The position numbers and the translations under genes were made by a program. DNA of 64,000 nucleotides from contig CALNHX010007649.1 in NCBI GenBank assembly GCA_940337035.1, positions 1-64,000 of the forward strand. Reading direction: 5' to 3'. Source of the stretch: Agriotes lineatus. Its lineage: Eukaryota; Arthropoda; Insecta; Coleoptera; Elateridae. Under the pieces are notes generated by a model. The model had not been told where the DNA came from, did no database searches, and saw only the letters and a list, made by a program, of their open reading frames with translations. Below are positions 32,490 through 42,660 of this stretch, in pieces; the first letter of the stretch is position 1; each line of letters begins with the position of its first letter.

Positions 32490-33960
32490 ACTAGGTCCGC
32501 AGATTTTGCCCTCTTTAGTCTCTTTTCGATGTCATGTTGATCGAGGAGCTGGAGCATTTCGATGCTCACATAGTTGTGAAGTCTAGCTTCGTGCTTTTCG
32601 AAAAATCTCTGGATTTCTTCTTTAATGGCCTCGATCTTGATGTCTCTGTGCAAGTCTGCATTCCGGACATATCATGGTGCATCCACGATATTCCGGAGTA
32701 CTTTACTTTGAAATTTCTGAATGGTGCTAAGTTATTTGGTTTGGCACAGCCCCAGCTGTATGCCATAGGTCCATATAGGTTTCAAAACTTGCTTGTAGAT
32801 AATCAATTTATTATGTATTGATAGTTGTGACTTCCTGCCAATCTACCAATACAATTTCTTATATTTTGCATCTAGCTCTTTTCTTTCCTTTTTAATGTGT
32901 ACCTTCCACATCAGCTTCGCATCTAGGTTCATCCCTAGATACTTAGCTGTATGGCATCTATATGGCACCTGTGTTCCATTTATTGTAGTAGGCACGTTAT
33001 TCTAGATGTTTTTGTTGGTAAAGTTTATGTTTATTGATTTTATCTCATTAATTTTTATTCTCCACTTTTTGGTCCAATCGCTGTATTTATCAGTGGCATG
33101 TTGTAACTTTTGAGCAACTTCTTCCATACTTGCTCCCCCTGCTAATAGAACAGTATCAGCAGCAAAAGTGGCGGTCTTGAGCTTATTTATTTCAGAGACG
33201 TCATAGGTAAACAAGAGGTACAAAACAGGGCCAAGCACACTACCTTCAGGTACTCCCGCTTTGATCTGCTTGAGTTCAGAGTATTCTTCTGTTTATTTCA
33301 CGCTGTAGAATCTGTCTGATATATACGATTCTAATAGTTGCACATACTGCCTTGGGAGTATTTGTTCCAACTTCTTTATGAGTCCTTTATGCCACACTTT
33401 GTCAGATGCTTGTGCAACATCTAGAAAATGTGAAAAGCATATCTCTTTTTCTTCATATGCTTTCTCTATTAGGTCTGTGATCCTATGAACTCGATCTATA
33501 GCGAAGTGTTTATTTCGAAAACTAAATTGGTGATCTTGTATTAGGTTTTTCCTCTCCATGATTAGTATGAGTCTCTTCAGTATCAGCTTCTCAAAGAGTT
33601 TTGATATTACTGGCAATATGGAAATCGGCCTGTACGATTTAGCTTCATTCAGTGTCTTACCTCGTTTACGGATCATAATCACTTCCGCCATTTTCCATAC
33701 CCTTGGAACATGATTCAGTCTAAACGCTGCATTGATTAAATTTGTAAGCTTATCAATGCCTTTTCTTGGGAGTTTTTTTAATACTGCACCTGTGATAAGG
33801 TCGTACCCAATTGCTTTTTTCTGGTTAATATTGGTTTTTATTTCATGGGCGACTGCTTTCGGAGCAACTAGTTTAATGTCTTCTTCTTCTTCCGTTGGTC
33901 TGCTCTAGATCATTTTCTATGATTGGTTTATTGAGTTCGTGTTCCAATTGTTGTATTGTT
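32490..33960 (-). pseudogene. Jockey-type LINE reverse transcriptase relic
   Basis: Minus strand, several frames. From 33950: KKAIGYDLITGAVLKKLP, AAFRLNHVPRVWKMAEVIMI and YRPISILPVISKLFEKLIL. Then DVAQASDKVWHKGLIKKLE (motif A), MLGPVLYLLFTYDV (motif B end), FAADTVLLAGG (motif C) and WTKKWRIKINEIKS. Last, the C-terminus AYSWGCAKPNNLA, MSGMQTCTETS and KRLKRAKSADLVKQ. The order is complete from the RT start to the stop near 32490. Frameshifts occur, and motif C reads FAAD where FADD is needed, so one catalytic Asp is lost. 5'-truncated: no endonuclease. Confidence 0.85.
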
Positions 33961-33974
33961 TGTAATGGTGCATT

Positions 33975-34190
33975 AAGCTAACACGAATTACTGGTGGTAT
34001 TACAAAGAAATAAGATTGCATTATCAGGATTTAAGGTCAGTGTTTCCGATAGGTATAATAATATACATTTCAACCGCGGAATTCAGACAATCAGCTGAAG
34101 ATTTGGTAATTATCGTTCGATGGTCTGCAAGTTAAGTTGGTCTAAACCACGACTGGATTGTACATTGAAGATAGATTTGATCAGTATTAG
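33975..34190. other. No feature recognised
   Basis: Short spacer between the Jockey-type relic and repeat family D. Confidence 0.4.
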
Positions 34191-34199
34191 TGATGGTTA

Positions 34200-34580
34200 G
34201 TTACTCTTAAGCAATACGTTGAGAAGTATTATTTTTTATTTTATTTTACAATAAAAGAAGTATTGGATTCTCCCCAAAAATTCTAAATTGAGTTTTCAAC
34301 AGATATTCACGTTTTAGAGTCCGCCGAACTCAAAAAACATGTTTTTGTTCAATGGTCTGTGTGCCTGTGTGTGAACAGAATATCTCAAAAACCAAAAGAG
34401 ATATGACGTGTACTATCTAGATGCGACAGCAAGCTTTTGATAAAAATCGCATAACCGGAAGTAACACCATACTCTTGTAATTCTTCAGCTTTTTCGGTTT
34501 TTGCAAAAGGCTCTAACGATTTTTTAAAAGTTTTTTTATACATATTTAGTAGCGAAGCTAAAAATAAATTTTTGACTAAT
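34200..34580. repeat. Dispersed repeat family D, copy 2
   Basis: Diverged copy of 30800-31270, with an extra block around GTCCGCCGAACTC. The Gypsy element is inserted just to its right. Confidence 0.6.
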
Positions 34581-34588
34581 TATAAGAT

Positions 34589-36077
34589 TGTACCCCTCAT
34601 CCTTACTTACCTTTGAAGGCTTACACTTCACCGACTAGCTCAAGATACGGTTTCTTATCAGGGTTTAACAATTGTGGGATTTTTAGTTCGTTTCACTTTC
34701 ATATAAAGGTAAAAGTTCATTAATCAGAAGAAATGGGCGCCATAACTTTATTTAAAAAGTTTTAAATTCAATAAGTTTACAAAGGTTACGTATTCTTTCT
34801 AACAGTCCACAAATCAATTGTTATGCATTAGAGGCTTATACCTTTCTAATTTTAATACACATTATGTAATTATTTAACAAGTTTTATTCTTCTCTGACAA
34901 GTTAGAATTTGTTCTAATAAAACGTTAGGATTAATGAATCTATCAGTATCTAGGAGATTTCTTATACCTATTTAATTAATAACCTCCGGTTCGTAAGATG
35001 AAAATATAAAGAGCTCTCTATACCCTCGTATTTCTCTTTCCTAGGTCTTAATTACGATTAATGATCGGTATTTAGTTTAATTGTTATCATTCCATGTAGT
35101 ATAAGAAAGGTCCTTTATGAAAAAAAAACTTATTATTTGACAAGTGACCCAAAAACCAACTTGACAGTCACAGAACGATTTAATCTCACTTCAGGCCACA
35201 TCACCTGGTAAGTAACTGTTGTTTTTACTTGAAACTAATCTGTTATTGAATATTCTTAAGGCTTACGCCCTAATTTAATTATATTTAAGCTATGACGCGG
35301 GTTTAAGTCTAACTAACGATATTAAACCCTTTCAGGACTAACATACGGTTAATGCAGAGAACCCTTGAACCTGGACCTCTCCATCTGCCAACATTAACTA
35401 TGAAGAACTCCTCATCGAAACCAAAGAAGTTGCCCTTGACTGGTGAGTGATCTCCTAACTGGTTATAGATTTCTAATTGCGTCCTCTCTTTTCCTTATCG
35501 CTCGTAACTTATCGACACACTTCTCCATGGCGAATATACAACTGACCAGAACTGGCGTCAAATGAAAAAGACCGACGAGCTGGTAGTCAAAGAGGAAGCC
35601 CTAAGAGCTAGTGGTCAAAGAGGTGACACTAAGAGCTGAATCAAGGAAAACCCTCTATTACGATTTGTATGTATTAGTTTGCCGTCTACCTACCAGTTAT
35701 ATAATAACTGCCCTTTTCAGAAAGAAAATGTTTGTGGAATTTATCCTATCTGCCTGAAAAATTATCATGTTTTAATACTATGCTGTATGAGTTAAATAAA
35801 GGCTTACTATTGTCTGCTTGTATCCTTTCTAAGCCAGGATTTTCAATTTGCTTCGCTTCTGCATAGAGAAGCGCCCTTTTGCTTTCTCAATTAAACAGGA
35901 AGTAATAATTTTTGTTATTTATTGTTCTTTTATTAACATAACCATGGGCCTTCTAAATTAAATTTCAAAAAGGTTAGGCAACCCCTCCTACTGGTCTTGC
36001 GCTTAAAGTTGCCTATCTATTAGGATTAATTAATATTGAACGATATTCCTGTAGAAGCTACGATATGTACTGCTACA
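34589..36077 (-). repeat. Gypsy 3' LTR
   Basis: On the minus strand it starts TGTAGCAGTACATATCG and ends GAGGGGTACA, with TG...CA ends. Left copy on the + strand, so it is the 3' LTR of the minus-strand element. Confidence 0.93.
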
Positions 36078-36091
36078 CTATCTCCCTTCTA
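36078..36091 (-). other. Gypsy polypurine tract
   Basis: On the minus strand AGAAGGGAGATAG lies directly before the 3' LTR. This is the expected primer site for plus-strand DNA synthesis. Confidence 0.75.
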
Positions 36092-36314
36092 GAATTAATA
36101 AGAAAATTGAAATCCTCCCCTTTAGACAGTTGGCTAAAGTTATTATAACACCCTTTTTAATATTTGCTAATACATTAACTTTAAACAATCTTTCTTAATA
36201 ACATTGATTATTCATTATCTATGTACACTAATACCCTATCTTTTAAACTAAGTTATTACAATCTATGAACTCTAACTATTACCACTGAAGTTACTTCAAG
36301 TTACTTTTCTAATC

Positions 36315-36497
36315 TTAATTGTCCATAACGAAATCCAATGTATCTAGAATTCCATCATTTATTTCCTTTCCAGATATGAAACATTTCTGTAAATTCTTTT
36401 TAAGAAAAGGAATTAGCTTTGGAGGCATAGTCCATTCTATAAAGCTACTTTTTATTTTGTCTGTTTTTCTGCAGAAGTAATTGTTAACCTCTTGCAT
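36315..36497 (-). CDS. Short open frame after pol, unknown
   Basis: 60 codons between pol and the 3' LTR (MQEVNNYFCRK... to LDFVMDN). No domain, signal peptide or membrane segment is seen. It may be chance or a remnant of an accessory frame. It is not env-like. Confidence 0.2.
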   Translation of the reverse strand: MQEVNNYFCRKTDKIKSSFIEWTMPPKLIPFLKKNLQKCFISGKEINDGILDTLDFVMDN

Positions 36498-36558
36498 TTA
36501 ACAGCTAATTATTAACTTTACACTTTGAGTAAAGTAATTTAATAGATAACTAAGGACA

Positions 36559-36648
36559 GCACCTCATAGGACACTACCTAAAATTCAAGATCTTCAGTCA
36601 TGCGAGACTGGAGTCTTTAAAATAATAAACCGCACCTCATAGGACACA
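36559..36648. repeat. Direct repeats in the Gypsy 3' untranslated region
   Basis: GCACCTCATAGGACAC occurs at about 36559 and again at 36632, about 73 bp apart. Confidence 0.7.
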
Positions 36649-36796
36649 GTTTCGCTGAGGAGTGCTATGCCACAACTCAATGACATCAAGTTAGAAAAGT
36701 CGTTCGGTTATACAACCTAATCCTTTTGAAATAATATCTTTGGCAATTAACAAACTACTTAATTATACCTATTTATTTACAAGCTTAAACGAAACT

Positions 36797-39700
36797 TCAT
36801 AATTCTTCCTCTATCAAATCTGGTTGACTACTGGTTCCAGGTTTGATATCTTTTACATGCCAGATTCCTAAATTCCTACCGTCCAAATCTACTAACTTGT
36901 ACGTTACAGAACCTGTGACTTCGGCTACCTTCGCTTTTATAAATTTCGGAGCTAATTTCTTTGCAAAACCTTCTTTCGCATTTGAAAGTACCATGTTACG
37001 TTTCCAGACTATGTCACCCTTCTTGAAATGTAATGACCGTTTTCTCAGATTATAATAATGCTTATTCCTTTCATAGGCTTGATTAAGACATTGTATTACC
37101 TCACTATAAATAGGAGATAGTTGATTGACATCTTTAACTAACTGTTCGCGTGTTTCTAATGATATGTCCTCCTTTGTTAAATTTTCTAACCGACCATAAT
37201 AATCACCGTGAGCAGGAACAGTTCGGCCAAAATTTAAAAAGGATGGAGTATAGCCCGTAACTTCACTAACAGCGTTTCTTATGGCATGTGCTATCTTATA
37301 AATTTGAGCATCCCATATTCTATGATTTTTTTTTATATAAGAGCGTAATGCAGTAGTAATGATTCTATTCGTACGTTCGACCGGATTTACTTGCGGATGA
37401 TAAGAAGCGTTATACCAAACCTTTTGTACTTTATACTTTTCTACTAACTTCTGAAAAAGTCCACCTATGAACTGAGGTCCATTATCACACATAATGATTT
37501 GAGGAACTCCAAACATTAAAAAGACATCATTTTCTAGAAACTTAACGATAGAAGAGGCGGTTGCTTTTCTAAGTGGTTGTACTTGCACAAACTTAGTAAA
37601 CCAATCAGTTACTACTAGAATAGAAGTGTAACCTTTCGTTGATCTTGGTAAAGGACCAATTAAATCTATTGAAATCAGCTGGAATGGATATTTAATTTTC
37701 TTTTGATTTCCCATTAACCCGGGACGAAGTTGAGAAGACGACTTACTGGCTTGACATATATCACATTTTCTGACATACTTAGCGATATCTGCTTTCATCT
37801 TAGGCCAATAATATATTTCAGCTATTTTTCTAAAGGTCTTAAAAGATCCTAGGTGACTTGAGGTAGGTTCGTCATGAAATTGTTGTAATATATCTAACCT
37901 TTTAGCCTTAGGAACAACTATCTTCCATTCTATTAAATTAGACAAGATATCATGTTTATTGCTAATGTACTTATATAAAATGTTATCTTCTACTCTCCAC
38001 AAGGGATAATTCTCTGGATGGTCTTTTATTCTACCAATCATACTTTTATACCACGGACATAAATCTGTTTCCTCTAACGTCATCATGCTAATATTAACAA
38101 CAGGAATAGGATTTCGGGATAAAGCATCTGGAACAACATTGAATTTTCCTTTACGATGTTCTATTTCAAAACTATATTGTGACATCCTAGCCGTCCAACG
38201 AGCTAATCTACCTGTAGGTGATTGTAATTTATGTAGCCATAAAAGAGCATGGTGATCAGTAACAATTTTGAAATGAGTAAGTTCAATATAAGGACGGTAT
38301 TTTTCTATACCAAATAAACATGCTAAACACTCTTTTTCAGTTACCGAATAATTACGTTCTGCACTAGTCAAAGACCGACTGGCATAGGCAATAACTCTTT
38401 CTTCTGACCCTTCACCTTGTAGTAAAACCGCGCCTACACCTACGTCACTGGCATCACATTGTATAATAAACATTTTATTGAAATCTGGACTACTCAATAT
38501 GGGAGAAGAAGTTAATAATTTCTTAAGTTCTTGAAAAGAAGACTCGGCTCGCTCATTCCATCTAATAGATTTATTTTTCTGATGGCCTTTAATTAAATCT
38601 AACATAGGAGAAGCTAATGTTGAAAAATTTGGAACAAATCTCCTATACCAGCTAGCCATTCCCAAAAATCTTTTTACTTCTGTGGAATTCTTTGGAGTAG
38701 GAAAAGAAACTATTGCTTCCACTTTGGACGGATCTGTTCGCAAACCATCTCCATCAATTAGGAAACCTAGATATGTCAATGAAGGTCTACAAAATTCACA
38801 TTTTTCAATATTGATAGTAAGTCCCGCATTCTTTAATCGATTGAAAACCTGTTCTAACGTGTTTAAATGTTCTGAAAATGTCTTAGAAATAATTATGACG
38901 TCGTCCATATAAACAAATACATTATTCAATTCTGGACCAAAAATATTATCCATTAGTCTCTGTAAAGTTTGAGCGCTGTTATTAAGACCGAAAGGGAGAA
39001 CTTTAAATTCAAATAATCCTCTACCAGGAACCGTAAAAGCAGTTTTTTCACAACTATCTGGGGAAAGTGGTACTTGCCAAAATGCTTTCTGAAGATTAAT
39101 TGAACTTAAAAACCTAGCATCTTGTAATCTATCGAGAATACCATTAACATAAGGTAAAGGGTATGCATCTCTCTTAGTAACCTTATTCAATTGACGACCA
39201 TCAAAACAAAATCTTAATGAACCATCTTTTTTCTTAACCATGACAATAGGAGAATTCCATGGCGAAAAAGATTTTTGAATTACCTCTAACTTTAACATTT
39301 CATCAATTTCTTTATTTACTGCTTCTAGCATAAGAGGTGACATTGGATAATATCTTTGTTTAATGGGTTTAGCATCACCGGTATCAATGCGATGAACTAC
39401 CATATTTGTACTACCAAGCTTAGGACCACTAATTTCTTGAAATTTATCTATAACTACTTCCAAACCACGGATCTGTTCTGGAGATAGATCTTCCCTTGCT
39501 AAAATGACTTTATTTAAACTATTCATGCCCGAAACTTGAAATTGACCTGACCGAAAATCTGTAATATTCAAATTAAACACATAGCAACTATCAACTCCAA
39601 GAGTAAGAGAAGCCGAAATAGTATTGGAAACTAAACAACTAACAATTCTAGTTATTCCTTCTATAGTTATCGGTAATTCTACTATTCCCATAATAGATTG

Positions 39701-39961
39701 GTAATTTCCATCAGCTGTTTGCAAGTTCATCTGTATTCCAGGCTTGGTTAAAGGTAATTTAAGCTGATTAATCAAAAATAAACCCTGCCTGCCTATTATA
39801 GTTTGATTAGCACCAGTATCTAAAAGAGCTAACAATGACATGTTTTTAATTTTAACCTTAATAAAAGGACGATTATCTTTATGATTATGTGAAAACGTAT
39901 AATTAGCTTGAGAACTTTTACAAAATTGTGAGACTTTTTTTAACCATTCATTCCATTTCAA
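36797..39961 (-). CDS. pol: Gypsy Pol polyprotein (PR-RT-RNaseH-INT)
   Basis: 1054 codons without a stop, counted from 39961 (a Leu codon; the open frame continues upstream and overlaps gag). Protease: LLDTGAN, Asp48. Reverse transcriptase about 190-400: LPFGLNN and YMDD at 351-354. Motif A reads SSINLQKAFWQ, so residue 289 is Asn where Asp is required. RNase H about 480-610: QCDASDVG, TEKE, TDHH, DALSR. Integrase: zinc finger H692/H699/C729/C732, then Asp762, Asp822 and Glu858 (35 residues between the last two) and a C-terminal GPY/F-like region near 1000-1040. Frame relation to gag is -1. The Asn is a single G-to-A change and should abolish polymerase activity, though the rest looks intact. 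Confidence 0.95.
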   Translation of the reverse strand: MKWNEWLKKVSQFCKSSQANYTFSHNHKDNRPFIKVKIKNMSLLALLDTGANQTIIGRQGLFLINQLKLPLTKPGIQMNLQTADGNYQSIMGIVELPITIEGITRIVSCLVSNTISASLTLGVDSCYVFNLNITDFRSGQFQVSGMNSLNKVILAREDLSPEQIRGLEVVIDKFQEISGPKLGSTNMVVHRIDTGDAKPIKQRYYPMSPLMLEAVNKEIDEMLKLEVIQKSFSPWNSPIVMVKKKDGSLRFCFDGRQLNKVTKRDAYPLPYVNGILDRLQDARFLSSINLQKAFWQVPLSPDSCEKTAFTVPGRGLFEFKVLPFGLNNSAQTLQRLMDNIFGPELNNVFVYMDDVIIISKTFSEHLNTLEQVFNRLKNAGLTINIEKCEFCRPSLTYLGFLIDGDGLRTDPSKVEAIVSFPTPKNSTEVKRFLGMASWYRRFVPNFSTLASPMLDLIKGHQKNKSIRWNERAESSFQELKKLLTSSPILSSPDFNKMFIIQCDASDVGVGAVLLQGEGSEERVIAYASRSLTSAERNYSVTEKECLACLFGIEKYRPYIELTHFKIVTDHHALLWLHKLQSPTGRLARWTARMSQYSFEIEHRKGKFNVVPDALSRNPIPVVNISMMTLEETDLCPWYKSMIGRIKDHPENYPLWRVEDNILYKYISNKHDILSNLIEWKIVVPKAKRLDILQQFHDEPTSSHLGSFKTFRKIAEIYYWPKMKADIAKYVRKCDICQASKSSSQLRPGLMGNQKKIKYPFQLISIDLIGPLPRSTKGYTSILVVTDWFTKFVQVQPLRKATASSIVKFLENDVFLMFGVPQIIMCDNGPQFIGGLFQKLVEKYKVQKVWYNASYHPQVNPVERTNRIITTALRSYIKKNHRIWDAQIYKIAHAIRNAVSEVTGYTPSFLNFGRTVPAHGDYYGRLENLTKEDISLETREQLVKDVNQLSPIYSEVIQCLNQAYERNKHYYNLRKRSLHFKKGDIVWKRNMVLSNAKEGFAKKLAPKFIKAKVAEVTGSVTYKLVDLDGRNLGIWHVKDIKPGTSSQPDLIEEEL

Positions 39962-39987
39962 TTTTTCAGCCCTTAGAATTTTTAGAC

Positions 39988-41000
39988 TTAAGCTTCGCGG
40001 ACTGCGGACGATGCTTGTCTCTGTTCGTTTTTTCGAAATTGACCTTTACATTTATCGCAATTATTAGAATTAACATTGGGATTCCCACAAATGTAGCAGA
40101 AGAAGGTACGTTCTTTATTGCATTTATGATAGGTGTGACCTTTTTCATTGCAATTCCAACAAGTTACATTCGTAAAATTTCTTATAAACTTTCTAGATGA
40201 TACTTCTCTCTTATCAGCATTGGTTAACTTATTTGACAACTTGTTACCAATAGTAGAGGAATGAATTTGACGTTTTACTTGAGCTTGTACTTTATATGCT
40301 AAGTCAGGTTCTAAAGGTGTTTTAACTAAGGAAAAATTTGGTCTAAATTTTTTATTTCTTTCTTTCGTCTCTTCTAAATCTCGACAGTAATCAATAAGTG
40401 AATTTATGCTAATGACTTGGGTTAACGTAAGGTGACTACTATAACAAGGTTGCAAGTTTTTCCTAATATATTTTAACTGAATATCTTCACTGGGAACTGA
40501 GTTTAATCTATTGAACAAATTTATCATAACCGCTATGAAGATGTGAGGACGTTCATCTACACCTTGTACTCGAGATCGAATTTCATCCCATAATACTTCA
40601 TCGTAATCACTAGGTAAATAATGTCTTTTTAGTAATTTAGTAGAATTTTTAGTAATTCTACTATTTCTTTCCAACTCCCTATCTTACTTCTAATTGACCT
40701 GAACCAAATTAGTGCTTGATCCTCAAACAAATCTATTGCTTCTAAGAATAACTGTTCATATGACAAATTTCTGGCCACTCTTAGTTCTTCTACTCGTTCT
40801 AAGAATGAGTTAACACCTTGACTAGCTGTATTACCTGAGAACTTAATATTCCACTTGGATACACTAACTGAATTCATTACAAAACCTGTTTGATAATTGT
40901 ATGACGGAGCTTGTGATATATTTAAATTTTTCATTCTCTCTGTGTATTGATTCATTGGTTCCGAGATATCAAATTCTACCTTTCGACTATTAATGTTAGG
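39988..41000 (-). pseudogene. gag: Gypsy Gag, C-terminal part, frameshifted
   Basis: Two overlapping minus-strand frames. 40955-40629 has the capsid-like SVSKWNIKFSGNTASQGVN and LFLEAIDLFEDQALIWFRS. 40674-39988 continues with DEVLWDEIRSRVQG and ends in zinc knuckles CWNCNEKGHTYHKC and CYICGNPNVNSNNC. The frame breaks where TTTTTAGTAATT recurs with a 20-bp period (40626 and 40646): a 20-bp insertion, not a multiple of three. Gag packages RNA and forms particles; this copy would be truncated. It overlaps pol in the -1 frame. Confidence 0.85.
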
Positions 41001-41012
41001 TGAACTATGAGA

Positions 41013-41907
41013 CAGGGACAGGGAGACACCCTATCCCCTAAATTATTTACAAATACTCTCCAAGACGTATTCAGAGACCTTGACTGGGATCAGATGGGAA
41101 TCAATATAAACGGTGAAAGACTGAATCATCTACGATACGCAGACGACATAGTCGTAATATCGGATAACATCGAAGATCTCAGAGAAATGATAGAAACGTT
41201 AAATGAGAAATCGCAGAAAATAGGCTTAAATATAAATCTAGAAAAAACAAAAATAATGACGAACACTGATAATACAGAAGATATAATGATAGGAAACCAA
41301 AAACTGGAATGGGTAAATAATTACATATATCTGGGACACCTAATCAAACCTGACAAAAATAATCAAACAGCAGAAGTAGATAGAAGGAAACGTTTGGGGT
41401 GGGCAGCGTTCGGAAGACTAAATGGAATCTTGAGAAATAAAAATATCCCACAATACTTAAAGACCAAAGTATTCGATGCTTGCGTGCTGCCAGTATTGAC
41501 ATATGGCACACAGGTAATGGTGTTTACAAAAAAAAAACATTGACAAACTAGCGAAAACACAACGTGCTATGGAAAGAGCTATGTTAGGAATAACATTACG
41601 GCATCGAAAACGAAATGAACATATAAGGAACATCACCAAAGTACAAGATATCACACAGAAAATAACACGACAAAAATGGAAATGGGCAGGCCATAATGAG
41701 AGGTACACAGACAAGAGATGGAATAGTGTTATTCACAAATGGAGGCCATGGACAAGAACAAGAAAGCGAGGACGACCACAGATGCGATGGGGAGACGATT
41801 TAAAGAGAACCGCGGGATTCAACTGGACGCAACGAGCAAAGAACAGAGAAACATGGAGAAATTTAGAGGAGGCTTACGTCCAATATTGGACAAATGAGCA
41901 ATCATGA
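41013..41907 (+). pseudogene. RTE-like reverse transcriptase, C-terminal half
   Basis: First frame: QGDTLSPKLFTNTLQDVF (motif B), RYADDIVVISDNIEDLREM (motif C, both Asp present), GLNINLEKTKIM, YLGHLIKPDKN and VLPVLTYGTQVM. A run of ten A at 41527-41537 then shifts the frame. The second frame continues MERAMLGITLRHRKRNEHIR, KWKWAGHNERYTDKRW, KRGRPQMRWGDDLKRTAGF, NLEEAYVQYW to a stop at 41907. Apart from the A-run indel the 3' half is intact. Motif A and the endonuclease were lost by 5' truncation. Confidence 0.88.
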
Positions 41908-41916
41908 TGATCATGA
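41013..41916 (+). mobile_element. 5'-truncated RTE-like non-LTR retrotransposon inside Gypsy gag
   Basis: 904 bp flanked by a 12-bp direct repeat TGAACTATGAGA (41001-41012, 41917-41928). It starts in the RT and ends in a TCATGATGATCATGATGA-type tail; short trinucleotide tails of this sort are typical of RTE elements. The host frame resumes after the second repeat. Clade assignment is from memory of the family style. Confidence 0.9.
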
Positions 41917-41928
41917 TGAACTATGAGA

Positions 41929-42492
41929 TGGTTGATTAATTGTTTCTGTTGGTAACTCATAATTAATGTTAGGTAACGGATCTGTACTTCCTACTGGCAG
42001 TTCTATTTTAACATCACTTTGATTAGGTTGTCCTGAATGATCCAACACTGCTACCAAATCATTGAATCGCATAGCATCATCCTCAGCTACTTCTGAAATT
42101 GTTACTGATAATTCTAACCATTGATCTTTGAGGTGAGTCCATTTAGTTTTAACTTGATCATCTACTGAAGTCGCGATATATTCTAACCTACGATATAAAT
42201 GTTGTAGTTTGGTAGTTAATCTATCATAAGTAGCTGATAACGGTTTATCTTCAAAGTTCTGCGCTAATGTTCTAAGATATTTTATTCTGTTACTGCAAAA
42301 ATCTATTTCTTGAGAAACCTCCAAAGCAACTGGTAAATATGTGGAACTTTTAGATACATCACACTTCTCTATATTCAATTGTGTTCTTAATAATTTCCTT
42401 TTTTCCTCCACATTCCTATTTTCAGTATTGATATTTCTAGTAACCAACTCCCAATCTAATTCATCTGAGGCTAAATAATTTACTTTTATCAT
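41929..42492 (-). pseudogene. gag: Gypsy Gag, N-terminal part
   Basis: Minus-strand frame from MIKVNYLASDELDWEL, mostly charged and helical, with LDWELVTRNIN near the start. It is interrupted at 41928 by the non-LTR insertion. When the 916 bp (insert plus one target copy) are set aside, its frame agrees with the capsid frame at 40955, so gag was continuous before the insertion. Confidence 0.8.
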
Positions 42493-42637
42493 ATTGATTT
42501 AATTACTATGCAATTAATGAACTGTATGATCGAATACAATGCAACCTATTAGTAATTGTTAAATTCCGGAACTATACCTTTTATGATAGTGAAGCGTTAA
42601 ATTTTCTTTTAATTGAAATGGTCCCTTTTACTCGAGC

Positions 42638-42655
42638 CTCCACGTTGCGTCGCCA
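42638..42655 (-). other. Gypsy primer binding site
   Basis: On the minus strand, five bases after the 5' LTR, TGGCGACGCAACGTGGAG begins with the TGG that pairs with a tRNA CCA end. The exact tRNA is not assigned. Confidence 0.6.
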
Positions 42656-42660
42656 CTTCG

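Noticed and set aside
36797..39961. Gypsy element as an infectious-type errantivirus
   Set aside because: No env-like frame with signal peptide or membrane segment lies between pol and the 3' LTR.
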